A stretch of DNA of 64,000 nucleotides from DASRBO01 sp035653595 (GTDB lineage Bacteria; Actinomycetota; Acidimicrobiia; Acidimicrobiales; JAJPHE01): positions 1 through 64,000 of the forward strand of contig DASRBO010000038.1 of the NCBI GenBank assembly GCA_035653595.1, given 5' to 3'. How positions within the stretch are numbered: position 1 is the first letter of the stretch; the number at the start of each line of letters is the position of its first letter. Below the pieces are notes generated by a model. The model was not told where the DNA came from. It did not search any database and worked only from the letters and a program-made list of their open reading frames with translations. The translations under genes and the position numbers were made by a program. This document shows, piece after piece, positions 34,967 through 43,997 of the stretch.

Positions 34967-36886
34967 TCACGCGTTCGGCTCCGCCCGCCACAGCCGGTCG
35001 GTTAGGCCCGACGCCCGGGCGATCCTGCGCTGCACGGCGGCGAGCACCGAGTCAGCGGTGCCCACCACGATGACCCGCCGCTGGGCCCGGGTCAGGGCGG
35101 TGTAGAGCAGCTCGCGGGTCAGGATCCTCGAGTCCGGCGCGGGCAGGAGCACCGCCACCGAGTCGAACTCGGAGCCCTGGGCCTTGTGCACGGTCATGGC
35201 GAAGACCGTCTCGAGGTCGGCGAGGCGGGACGGGCTCACCAGCGCCGGGGGCCCGGCGGCGGCGAAGGAGACGCCCACGCCGCCGTCCGGGCGGGCGACC
35301 ACCACCCCGGTGTCGCCGTTGAACAGGCGCAGGCTGTAGTCGTTGGCGGTGACGATGACCGGCCGGCCCACGTACCAGGCGCCGTCGGCCCCGAAGGCCT
35401 CGTCGGACTGCGCCACCCACGACTCGACCCGCGGGTTCCACTGGCTGACCCCGGCCGGGCCCCGGCGGTGGGCACACAGGAGCCGGAAGCCCCCCAGGGC
35501 GGCGGCGGCAGCCGGGCCGTCGCCCGCCCGGGCCGCCGTCACGACGGAGGACGCCGCCGTGACCGCCGTCTCCCGCAGCGGCGCCAGCCCGGCGTCGGAG
35601 GCGGTGGCCGGGTCGGTATCAAGCCACTCGACCGCGGGGTCGCCGGCGGACAGGACCTCCAGCACCGCCGGCCCGTCGCCGGCCCGGACGGCGGCAGCCA
35701 GCCGGGCCAGCAACCCGCCGAAGCGGTAGTTGGACGACAACAGGTGGATGGCCGAAGCGATCGGGGCGTCCGGCGTGGCCGGCGGGGCATCGGCCGGGGG
35801 CTGCGTCCCGCCGGAGGGCAGGTCCGGGGCCGGCCCCACGATGTCTCCCAGCACGGCGCCGGCTTCCACCGAGGCCAGCTGCTCGGGATCGCCCACCAGG
35901 ACCAGGCGGGCGTCGGAGCGGACCGCCTCGACCAGCCTGGCCATCAGTCCGAGGGACACCATCGAGGTCTCGTCCACCACCACCACGTCGTGGGGCAGGC
36001 GGTTGTGCCGGTGGTGGCGGAAGCGGCTGGCGTTGCCAGGGTGGGTGCCCAGCAGGCGGTGCAACGTCGAGGCCCGCGAGGCCGCCACGGCGGCGGCGAT
36101 CGCCGGGGCGACGTCCATCCGCCCCGCCTCTTCCCGCACCGCCTCCTCCATGCGGTTGGCCGCCTTGCCCGTGGGCGCGGCCAGGGCCACCAGCGGCGGG
36201 CGCCATCCGGCGGCGGCCGCCTGCTCGTGGAGCAGGGCGATCACCCGCGCCACCGTGGTCGTCTTGCCTGTGCCCGGGCCGCCGGCGATGACGCTGAAGC
36301 GGTGGCCAATGGCGGCGGCGGCCGCCTCCCGCTGGTCCGAGCTCCCCTCGCCCGGAAAGAGCCGGCCCAGCCCGTCGGCCAGCACGTCCTGCTCGAACGG
36401 GGGCGCTCCGGCGGAGGCCCGCCGGCCCAGCTCGTCGGCGACCTCGCCCTCGTCGCGCCAGTAGCGGTCGAGATACAACGCCTGGCCGACCAGGCGCAGG
36501 GGCCGGTCGTCCGGACCGTCGGCGCCCACCGCCACCAGCGGGCTGGCGGCCAGGGCGGCGCACCACCCGGCGGTGGCCGGCCACGGTAGGGCGTCGACGT
36601 CGACGGCGTCCTCCACGTCCACCGCTGCGGTGTCGCGCACCAGGCCGAGCTCCACCCGGACGTGGCCGACCCGGGGCGCCCGCACGGCGAAGGCGACGCC
36701 GAGCAGCACCTCCTCGCTGTCCTCGCCGACCAGCCGGGCCAGCCGCAGGGCCACGTGCACGTCGGCGGGGGCCAGGATGCCGGCCCGGTTGAACGCTCCC
36801 AGGAGGCCGCTGCCGTCGAGATCCTGCACGTAGGCGGCGTCCCGGTCCCAACCGGCGCCGGCCGGGCTGGTGTCGGTCGCGGTCAC
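34967..36886 (-). CDS. recD: Exodeoxyribonuclease V subunit RecD
   Basis: A 639-residue SF1B helicase, the 5'-3' motor of RecBCD. Walker A is GGPGTGKTTTVARV (about residue 200). The Walker B/DE-box region reads VVVVDETSMVS, followed by GDPEQLASVEAGAVLGD. The final UvrD-like motif is TVHKAQGSEFDSV, then LYTALTRAQRRV. An N-terminal 170-residue interface domain precedes the motor. The GTG start overlaps the recB stop by 4 nt. It is the last gene of the recC-recB-recD string. All motifs look functional, so a full chi-regulated complex is expected. Confidence 0.95.
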   Translation of the reverse strand: MTATDTSPAGAGWDRDAAYVQDLDGSGLLGAFNRAGILAPADVHVALRLARLVGEDSEEVLLGVAFAVRAPRVGHVRVELGLVRDTAAVDVEDAVDVDALPWPATAGWCAALAASPLVAVGADGPDDRPLRLVGQALYLDRYWRDEGEVADELGRRASAGAPPFEQDVLADGLGRLFPGEGSSDQREAAAAAIGHRFSVIAGGPGTGKTTTVARVIALLHEQAAAAGWRPPLVALAAPTGKAANRMEEAVREEAGRMDVAPAIAAAVAASRASTLHRLLGTHPGNASRFRHHRHNRLPHDVVVVDETSMVSLGLMARLVEAVRSDARLVLVGDPEQLASVEAGAVLGDIVGPAPDLPSGGTQPPADAPPATPDAPIASAIHLLSSNYRFGGLLARLAAAVRAGDGPAVLEVLSAGDPAVEWLDTDPATASDAGLAPLRETAVTAASSVVTAARAGDGPAAAAALGGFRLLCAHRRGPAGVSQWNPRVESWVAQSDEAFGADGAWYVGRPVIVTANDYSLRLFNGDTGVVVARPDGGVGVSFAAAGPPALVSPSRLADLETVFAMTVHKAQGSEFDSVAVLLPAPDSRILTRELLYTALTRAQRRVIVVGTADSVLAAVQRRIARASGLTDRLWRAEPNA

Positions 36887-39800
36887 GCCGCCACCGAGCC
36901 CCGGTGGAGCAGGTCCGACAGCTCCACCACCATCGCCGCCGGCGGCCGCCAGGCGAACACGCCGAAGGGCTGGCCGTCGGCCACCGGCGTGTCCGGTCCG
37001 GCCATGCCCCGCAGGAACAGGTAGAGCACCCCGCCCAGGTGCACCTCGGGGTCGTAGTCGCCCACCCGCCAGCGCAGGTAGCGGTGCAGTGCCACCGTGT
37101 ACAGGAGGGCCTGCAGTGGATAGTGGGCCCGCTGCATCTCGACCGCCACCGCCTCGGGCCGGTAGTGCCAGGAGGTGAGGGGCTGGCCCCCGTCGACCAG
37201 CCGGTTGGTCTTGTAGTCCGCCACCAGCCAGCGGGGGGGACGGCCGGGGCCGGCCGGCAGCCGCAGCACCAGATCGAGGCTGCCGTTGAGGTAGCCGCGC
37301 AGGTGGCTGGCAAGCACCGGGTCCGCCAGCCGGGCCGCATACCCCTCCAGCGGCGAGCCGGCCGGGGTGTGGCGGGCGAACAGGGCGGCCAGGTCGCCCA
37401 TCAGGATCTGCCCGGCCGGGTCGTCGCCCCCGGCCAGCGGGAGCTCGAAGGCGAGCTCGTCGAGCCGGTCCGCCCGGCCCAGGCCGGCCAGGCTGCGGTG
37501 GTCGGCGAGAGGGCCGAGGGGGGTGCGCAGGGCCGCGACCAGCCCGGCCTGCAGGCGGAGGCGCTCACCGATGTCGGCCGGCCCGTGGCGCAGCTCGGAG
37601 CCAACCGCCGCCTCGACCTCGGCGTCGAGATCGGTTGCGGCGAAGTCCACCCGCTCCAGCACCCGGTGCACGAAGGTCCCCACCTCCGGCCCGGCCGGGG
37701 TCTCGCCCAGTGGGAGCGGCCGCTGGCGCGCCTCGGCGTCGGAGCCCCGGCCCGTAGCGGGGGCGGGGGCGCCACTCGGGGCGCCCGGCCCGGACGGAGC
37801 GGCAGGAGCGGCCGCCGCCGGCGTCCCTGGGCCCGGGGATGGCGGCGCCGGCTCGTCGAGCAGGCCGGGGTCCTCGGGCTCGCTTCCCACCGCCTCGTCG
37901 TGGGCGGCGGTGGTGATGGCGGTGTAGGAGGTCCTCCGCCAGGCCAGGTCGAGGGGGCGGTCGAAGGCGGCGGTGGCGAGCGCCACTCCCCCCTGGCCCA
38001 GCCCGGCGGCGCCGCCATCCCCCTCGGGCGGTGAGAGATCCGCCTCGGCCTCGCCCCGTTCGACGCCGCCGCCTCCGCGCTGGTCGCGGCCTCCGCGCAC
38101 CAGGGCGAGGCCGCCGGCCCGCTCCACGCTGATCCGGCCGGGCGCGTACTGGCCAAGCTCCTCGAACCGGGCGGCCACGGCGTTGTCCGGGGGCACGAAG
38201 CGCCCCCGGGGCGGGATGGTGCCGTCGGCGCCGGCGAACATCACCAGCCGGCCGAGGGGGGAGTCCTCGCAGTCCTTGACCCTCGCCCACCACAGCACCA
38301 CCTGGTGCTTCGCCCTGGTGAGGGCCACGTACAGGTGGCGCAGGTCCTCGCCCCGCGACTCGTTGAGCTCGGCCTGGTGGTGGCCGGCGTAGCCGGGCCA
38401 GTCCTTTCCGCCCACGTCGAGCTTGCGCCTGTCGTCGTCGGCCGGGTCGTGGAAGACCACCGGGCCTCCGGCAGCCGGCGTCCAGGCGTCCCAGAGGAAC
38501 GGGCAGAAGACCACCGGGAACTCGAGGCCCTTGGCCCGGTGCACGGTGAGCACCTGCACGGCGTCGGCGTCCGAGTCCAGCCGCCGGCTGCGCTCCTCGG
38601 CGTCGGAGCCGTCCTCGTCGCCCTCGCCGATGCGGCGGGCCAGCCACGCCCGCAGGGCGGGCGGGCCCAGCTGGGCCGCCGATCCCTCGGCGTGCAGGAG
38701 GTGGGCCACGTGGCCCAGGTCGGTCAGCTCCCGCTCGCCGTCGGGGCCGGACAGGAGGCGGGCGGGCAGCCCCTCGCCGGCATTGACGGCGTGGAACAGG
38801 GCCGCCACCCCCTGGCGGCGGAGCACGTCGGCCCACCGGTGCAGGCGGTCGTGCACGCTCTCCCACAACGCTTCGTCCGCCGAGGCGACCTCCTCGGCGC
38901 TCAGGCCAACGAAGGGCGTGAGGGCCACCGCCACCGCCCGCGGCCGCGAGGCAGGCTGCTCCAGCGCCTCGAGCAGCCGCAGCCAGTGGATGGCGCCGGG
39001 GGCGTCGAGGACCGAGTCGATCCCTGAGAGGACCGCCGGCACCCCCGCCGCCCGCAGCGCCCGCTGCACCACCGCCGCCTGGCTGTTCTTGCGCACCAGC
39101 ACGGCCATGTCGCCGCAGGTCAGGGCGCGGCGGGACTCCTCCTCGCCGCCGGCGCTCCAGCGGACCAGCTCGGCCCCCGACGACAGGAGGCGCACCACCT
39201 CGCCGGCCAGGTCCTCGGCGACGAAGTCCACCGCCGCCGGCTTGACGATGGTGTTCTGCTTGGCCGTCATCCGCAGGCCCCGGTGGTCGGCGCTGTGCAC
39301 GATGCGGGCCCGCAGCGGAGCCGCCACGGGTGCCCCCTCGAGGCCGGGCCGGCGGTGGACGTCGGCCGCCCGCACGGTGCGGTAGGGGATGTCGGGATGG
39401 CCGAGGTGGGCGTGTCCCATCAGGGCGTCAAAGGCCCGCAGCAGGTCCTCGTCGCTGCGCCAGTTGGAGACCAGGGTGAAGCGCCGGGCCGCCATCCGGG
39501 CCGCCTCGAGGTAGGCGTACACGTCGGCGCCCCGGAAGGCGTAGACGGCCTGCTTGGGGTCGCCGATAAGCACCAGGGTTGTCGCGCCGGTGCCGAAGGC
39601 CCGCTCCACCACCTTCCACTGCACCGGGTCGGTGTCCTGGAACTCGTCCACCAGCACCACCCGGTAGCGCTGGCGCAGCCGGGCGCAGGCCGCCTCCCCC
39701 CGCTCGGGATCCTCGAGGGTGTCGGCCAGGCGGACCAGCAGGTCGTCGTAGGTGAGGCGGTTGGCGGCCAGCAGTCGCCTCTCCACCTGCTGGCGCACGC

Positions 39801-40452
39801 CGTCGGCGAAGCGGCGCCTCAACCCGGCGGCGTCGTCGCCCGGCTCGGGCACCAGCTCGGTGGACGGGTTGGCCATGCTGGCCCGGGCGATGCGCAGGGC
39901 CTCGGCCCGCTTGAACGGCAGCTGGCGCCAGCGCAGCCACCCCCGAACGAAAAGGTCGTCGACGACCTCCTCCACCAGGTCGCTCGGATCCTCGAGCAGG
40001 GTGGCCCCCACCGCCACCGCCCCGCACACCCCGAGGCCGGCCAGCACCAGCTGGCAGAAGCCGTGGGTGGTGGTGATGGTGGCCGAGTCGAACGAGGCCA
40101 GGGCCTCGGCCAGCCGCCGGCGGCGGGCCCGGACCTCGTCGGCGTCGCCGGTGGCGAGCAGGGCCAGCACGTCGTCGCCGGCCGGCGGGGCCTCGCCCGC
40201 CTCGACCAAGCGACCGAGGGCCTCCTCGGCGCCGACCATGCGGGCCCGCACCCGGTCGCGCAGCTCGCCGGTCGCCATGCGGGTGAAGGTGACGGCCAGT
40301 ATCTCCGACAGGGGCGTGCCGTCGGCCACCAGCCTGGTGGCCAGGGCGGCGATGGTGAAGGTCTTGCCCGTGCCTGCGCTGGCCTCCAGCACCGTGATGC
40401 CGGGGCCGGGCATGGGGCCGCAAACGTCGAACGGCGGCGGGGCGCCGGTCAT
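36883..40452 (-). CDS. recB: Exodeoxyribonuclease V subunit RecB
   Basis: An 1189-residue subunit with an N-terminal UvrD-like 3'-5' helicase and a C-terminal nuclease. Walker A is EASAGTGKTFTIAAL near residue 25. The Walker B region is VVLVDEFQDTDPVQW. Later helicase motifs are LTVHRAKGLEFPVVF and LYVALTRAKHQVVLWW. The RecB nuclease site is intact: the Asp of SLDLVLRL and ADYKTN at about residue 1078, then QALLYTVALHRYL. A Pro/Ala-rich linker separates the motor from the nuclease. ATG 40452 overlaps the recC stop (ATGA). Together with recC and recD it should repair double-strand breaks and degrade linear foreign DNA. Confidence 0.95.
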   Translation of the reverse strand: MTGAPPPFDVCGPMPGPGITVLEASAGTGKTFTIAALATRLVADGTPLSEILAVTFTRMATGELRDRVRARMVGAEEALGRLVEAGEAPPAGDDVLALLATGDADEVRARRRRLAEALASFDSATITTTHGFCQLVLAGLGVCGAVAVGATLLEDPSDLVEEVVDDLFVRGWLRWRQLPFKRAEALRIARASMANPSTELVPEPGDDAAGLRRRFADGVRQQVERRLLAANRLTYDDLLVRLADTLEDPERGEAACARLRQRYRVVLVDEFQDTDPVQWKVVERAFGTGATTLVLIGDPKQAVYAFRGADVYAYLEAARMAARRFTLVSNWRSDEDLLRAFDALMGHAHLGHPDIPYRTVRAADVHRRPGLEGAPVAAPLRARIVHSADHRGLRMTAKQNTIVKPAAVDFVAEDLAGEVVRLLSSGAELVRWSAGGEEESRRALTCGDMAVLVRKNSQAAVVQRALRAAGVPAVLSGIDSVLDAPGAIHWLRLLEALEQPASRPRAVAVALTPFVGLSAEEVASADEALWESVHDRLHRWADVLRRQGVAALFHAVNAGEGLPARLLSGPDGERELTDLGHVAHLLHAEGSAAQLGPPALRAWLARRIGEGDEDGSDAEERSRRLDSDADAVQVLTVHRAKGLEFPVVFCPFLWDAWTPAAGGPVVFHDPADDDRRKLDVGGKDWPGYAGHHQAELNESRGEDLRHLYVALTRAKHQVVLWWARVKDCEDSPLGRLVMFAGADGTIPPRGRFVPPDNAVAARFEELGQYAPGRISVERAGGLALVRGGRDQRGGGGVERGEAEADLSPPEGDGGAAGLGQGGVALATAAFDRPLDLAWRRTSYTAITTAAHDEAVGSEPEDPGLLDEPAPPSPGPGTPAAAAPAAPSGPGAPSGAPAPATGRGSDAEARQRPLPLGETPAGPEVGTFVHRVLERVDFAATDLDAEVEAAVGSELRHGPADIGERLRLQAGLVAALRTPLGPLADHRSLAGLGRADRLDELAFELPLAGGDDPAGQILMGDLAALFARHTPAGSPLEGYAARLADPVLASHLRGYLNGSLDLVLRLPAGPGRPPRWLVADYKTNRLVDGGQPLTSWHYRPEAVAVEMQRAHYPLQALLYTVALHRYLRWRVGDYDPEVHLGGVLYLFLRGMAGPDTPVADGQPFGVFAWRPPAAMVVELSDLLHRGSVAA

Positions 40453-43400
40453 CCGGCCCGCTCGTGGGCCAGCAGCGGATCCCACAGCCGGCGGGCGAGG
40501 CGGCCCAGACGGGTGCGCTCGTCCTCGGGCCAGCCCGGACCGGCCTCGTCGGGGAGGGGGGCCTCGGCGGTGAGAGACGACAGCGGGCGGGCGGGGCCCA
40601 GCACCAGCTCGTGCTCGGGATCGGAGTCCTCGCCCTTGAACCCGTCGTAGTTGGAGCGCCAGCACCGGCCGGCCTCCTCCATCGGCTCCTTGGCGCCGGC
40701 GGCGGCCTCGGCCCAGGCGGCCGAGGTGTCGCAGTACAGCGGCAGCGGCTCGCGCATCCCCCGGTCGTAGAGGTCGACCACGACGGCGAGGGCGGCCAGG
40801 GCGGAGCCGGCCCGCCGCCCGTCGTCGCCGCCGAAAGAGCCCAGCTCGGCCGAGCCCACCGCGTAGGTGCCGTCGCGGCGGCGGTGGCCCCGGCCCAGGG
40901 TGTGGGCCCCGGCCGCCAGCTCGGGCCGGCCGGCGGAGAGGGCCAGGAACCGCACCCAGGCGGCCAGCCGGTGCTTGGCCGCCAGGCGGGAGTAGACGCA
41001 GCGCAGGACGACCCCGTCGCGCACCCCCGGCACCGTGCCCACCAGCGAGCGCCCGTCGGGCAGGGTGACGTTGACCTCCAGCGACCGGGGCTCGGCCTTG
41101 GCACACGGCAGGGCCTCGAAGGCGGCCACCAGCGACTCGACGCAGGGCACGATCTCCTCCAGCACCTGGTCGGCCAGGGCGCCGGGGGGCAGCAGGCCCC
41201 GGCCCCGCTCGGCGGCCAGCGCCCGGTCGAGGGCGGCGCCGGAGAGCCGGGCCTCGAGGATGCGGTCGCCGATGCCCCACTTCTCCAGCGGATCGGGCTC
41301 CACGGGAAGCTCGTCGTGCAGCCGGTCGACCGAGCCGTTGAGGTAGAGGCCGAGCCGCTCGCGCAGGAACGACTTGACGGGGTGCTCCACGAAGCGCACC
41401 AGCGACTCGAGCTCGATGACCGGCTGCACCCGGTCGGGCAGCCGGCCGGCCAGGAAGGGCCGGGCCGGCGCCGGCGGCCGGCTGAGGGCCAGCGCCCCGT
41501 CGAGGTTCACCGGGTCGAAGCTCCAGGGGCCGCCCCGGCCCGGCCCCTCGGGGGCGCCGAAGTTGCGGGGGTCGAAGGACTGGAGGGGGTGGCGCACCAT
41601 CACGTCCTGGCGGGCCCGGCGGCCCGGCTCGGGCGACCGCACGGTGGCGTCGATGACGTCGAGGAGCTCGGCCACCGGCACCGCCGGCGGGCGCTCTTGG
41701 TTGGTGCGCTCGTCCCGTCCCGAGTAGGTGATCACCAGGTGCTCGGTGGCGGCCAGCACGGCGTCGAGCAGCAGCTGGCGGTCCTCGCTGCGCCCGTCGC
41801 GGTCGCCGACCCGGGGCTCGGCCGCCAGCAGGTCGTCCCCGTCCAGCTCCGGGTGGCGGGGGAACACCCCGTCGTCGAGGCCGAGGAGGCAGACCACCCG
41901 GTGTGGCACCGAGCGCATCGGCACCAGGGTGCAGATGGTCAGGTCGCCGGTGCGGAAGTTGGCCCGGGTGGGACGCCCCCGCAGGCGCTCGCCCAGCAGC
42001 TCGCGGGCCTCGGCCAGCGAGAGGGCCGACCCGCCGGGCCCCGCCGCCCGGCCGCTGGCGCCGGCAGTGGCCTCCCGCACCGCCTCGGCCAGCACGCGGT
42101 GCAGCTGCTCGTGCTGCCAGGCGTCAGCCGGGGCGGCGGCGGCCACGCTTTCGGTTGCCTCGGCCAGGGCCTCGGCCCAGGAGGACACCGTCTGGGCGCT
42201 CGACAGCCGGTCCAGGGCCCGCCCCAGCCTCGAGACCAGCTCGGCCAGGCGCCCGGCCAGATCGACCTCGGTGCCGGAAACGTCGTCGTAGGGCAGCACG
42301 TCCGCGACCAGCCGTTGGCCCTCCTCGGTCATGGCCACGCCGAGCAGGAGCCGGTCCAGCCCGGCGGCCCAGGTGTTGGCGTCCACCCGCTCCAGCTGCC
42401 AGGCCGCCCGGTGCTCGGCGTCCAGCCCCCAGCGGACGCCCGTCCCCCCGACCCAGCGCTCGGCCCGGGCCAGGTCCTCCTCGTCCAGCTGGAAGCGGCG
42501 GCCGACCGGCTGGCGCGAGGCCAGGTCGAGCACCTCGGACGCCGTCACCCGGCTGTCGGCCAGCTCGAGCAGGTGGGCCGCCACCGCCAGCAGGGGGTTG
42601 GTCTGGCGCAGCGAGCGGTCGGCCAGGCGCACCCGCAGCGCCGGCGGCCCCGACGGGGCCTCGTCCGGCCCGTCGCCGCGGGCGCCGGCCCCGAAGGCGG
42701 CGTGGACCAGGGGGGCGAAGGCCTCGATGTCGGGGCACATCACGACCACGTCGCGGGGCTCGAGGCCCGGATCCGCCGCCAGCAGGTGGAGCACGGCGTC
42801 GCGCACCACCTCCACCTGGCGGGCCCGGCCGTGGCAGGCGTGCACCCGCAGGCTGTCGTCGTCGGGGGACAGGACGGGGCGGGGGTCTGCCCCATCCGCC
42901 GGCGGATGCCAGCCGGGGGGGCGGCGGTCGGCCCGGATGTCGGCCTGCAGCCGGCCGAGCAGGGTGTCGGGCCGGTCGGCCACCGGGCGGTGCTCGCCGT
43001 CGGCCACCCCGTGGGCCCGCAGCACCAGCTGCATCTCGCGGGCGTCGCGCCCCCAGGAGCGCAGCAGCGGATGCGAGGCCAGGTCGGTGGTCGGGTCGCC
43101 GGCCCGGGCCATGACCACCCGGTCCGGGTCCCGCCCGGCCACCGCGTCCCACAGGGCGGCCGAGGGGTGGAGGAGGAAGAGGTGGACGTCGCGCCGGACG
43201 GCGACCGCCTCGAGCACCCGCAGGTGGCTGGCCGGCAGCCGGGTCAGGCCGAACAGGGACAGGCGCTCGGGGAGCTCGACCAGGCCGGGCTCGTCGGCCA
43301 GCCTGGCCCAGGCCGTCTCGAAGCGCTCGGCCGGGCTGGGGACCCCGATGCGGTCGCGCAGCATGACCCACAGCTGGGCCTGCCACGCCCGCTGCGGATC

Positions 43401-43898
43401 GGACCTTCCGGCCCAGTCGCCGCCGTCCAGCCAGGCCCGCACCAGGTCGGGCCGGTGCACGGCGTAGCGGTCGTAGAGGTCGGCCAGATGGCGCACCACC
43501 CCGAAGCGGCGCACCTCGCCCGCCGGGGAGGAGTGGCGCAGGTGGGCCTCGAGGGGGGCGAGGAAGGCGTCGCCCAGGTGGCGGTCGACCAGCTCGAGCA
43601 GGGGCCAGACCGACCGCTCCGGCGGCCACGGGTCGCTCTCCTCGTCGAACCCGCAGGCCGAGGCGGTGGCCGAGCCCACCAGCACGCCCGGGAAGGGGAA
43701 GCGCAGGTTGGCGCACACCCCGTCGCCGTCGGCCGCCCCCAGCCGGTGGGAGAGCCGCTGGGTGACCCAGCGCTCGACGCCCCGGGTCGGGACCGCCACC
43801 ACCTCGGCCTCCATGGGATCCGCGAGCGGATCGATGAGCAGGTCGCCCAGGGCCTCGACCAGGTGGTCGGCCCGTTCCGAGCGGTGTACGTAGAGCAT
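40449..43898 (-). CDS. recC: Exodeoxyribonuclease V subunit RecC
   Basis: An 1149-residue RecC, the scaffold that splits the duplex and reads chi. The start matches the family: MLYVHRSERADHLVEALGDLL, then VVAVPTRGVERWVTQRLS. Inactive helicase-like and nuclease-like domains follow, with VVCLLGLDDGVFPR in the middle, VMVRHPLQSFDPRNF typical of RecC, and a C-terminal nuclease fold lacking the catalytic DYK. Length agrees with E. coli RecC. It is the first gene of the operon, about 100 nt from the preceding GGDEF gene on the same strand, so it may have its own promoter there. Confidence 0.95.
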   Translation of the reverse strand: MLYVHRSERADHLVEALGDLLIDPLADPMEAEVVAVPTRGVERWVTQRLSHRLGAADGDGVCANLRFPFPGVLVGSATASACGFDEESDPWPPERSVWPLLELVDRHLGDAFLAPLEAHLRHSSPAGEVRRFGVVRHLADLYDRYAVHRPDLVRAWLDGGDWAGRSDPQRAWQAQLWVMLRDRIGVPSPAERFETAWARLADEPGLVELPERLSLFGLTRLPASHLRVLEAVAVRRDVHLFLLHPSAALWDAVAGRDPDRVVMARAGDPTTDLASHPLLRSWGRDAREMQLVLRAHGVADGEHRPVADRPDTLLGRLQADIRADRRPPGWHPPADGADPRPVLSPDDDSLRVHACHGRARQVEVVRDAVLHLLAADPGLEPRDVVVMCPDIEAFAPLVHAAFGAGARGDGPDEAPSGPPALRVRLADRSLRQTNPLLAVAAHLLELADSRVTASEVLDLASRQPVGRRFQLDEEDLARAERWVGGTGVRWGLDAEHRAAWQLERVDANTWAAGLDRLLLGVAMTEEGQRLVADVLPYDDVSGTEVDLAGRLAELVSRLGRALDRLSSAQTVSSWAEALAEATESVAAAAPADAWQHEQLHRVLAEAVREATAGASGRAAGPGGSALSLAEARELLGERLRGRPTRANFRTGDLTICTLVPMRSVPHRVVCLLGLDDGVFPRHPELDGDDLLAAEPRVGDRDGRSEDRQLLLDAVLAATEHLVITYSGRDERTNQERPPAVPVAELLDVIDATVRSPEPGRRARQDVMVRHPLQSFDPRNFGAPEGPGRGGPWSFDPVNLDGALALSRPPAPARPFLAGRLPDRVQPVIELESLVRFVEHPVKSFLRERLGLYLNGSVDRLHDELPVEPDPLEKWGIGDRILEARLSGAALDRALAAERGRGLLPPGALADQVLEEIVPCVESLVAAFEALPCAKAEPRSLEVNVTLPDGRSLVGTVPGVRDGVVLRCVYSRLAAKHRLAAWVRFLALSAGRPELAAGAHTLGRGHRRRDGTYAVGSAELGSFGGDDGRRAGSALAALAVVVDLYDRGMREPLPLYCDTSAAWAEAAAGAKEPMEEAGRCWRSNYDGFKGEDSDPEHELVLGPARPLSSLTAEAPLPDEAGPGWPEDERTRLGRLARRLWDPLLAHERAG

Positions 43899-43997
43899 TG
43901 GCCAGTCCGCCTCTGGCTCCGAGGGTATGGGTAGGCACTGACAACGGCCGGGACAGTGGGCCCGACCTGGGCCGCCGCCCGCCCCCGGCGCTGAGGG

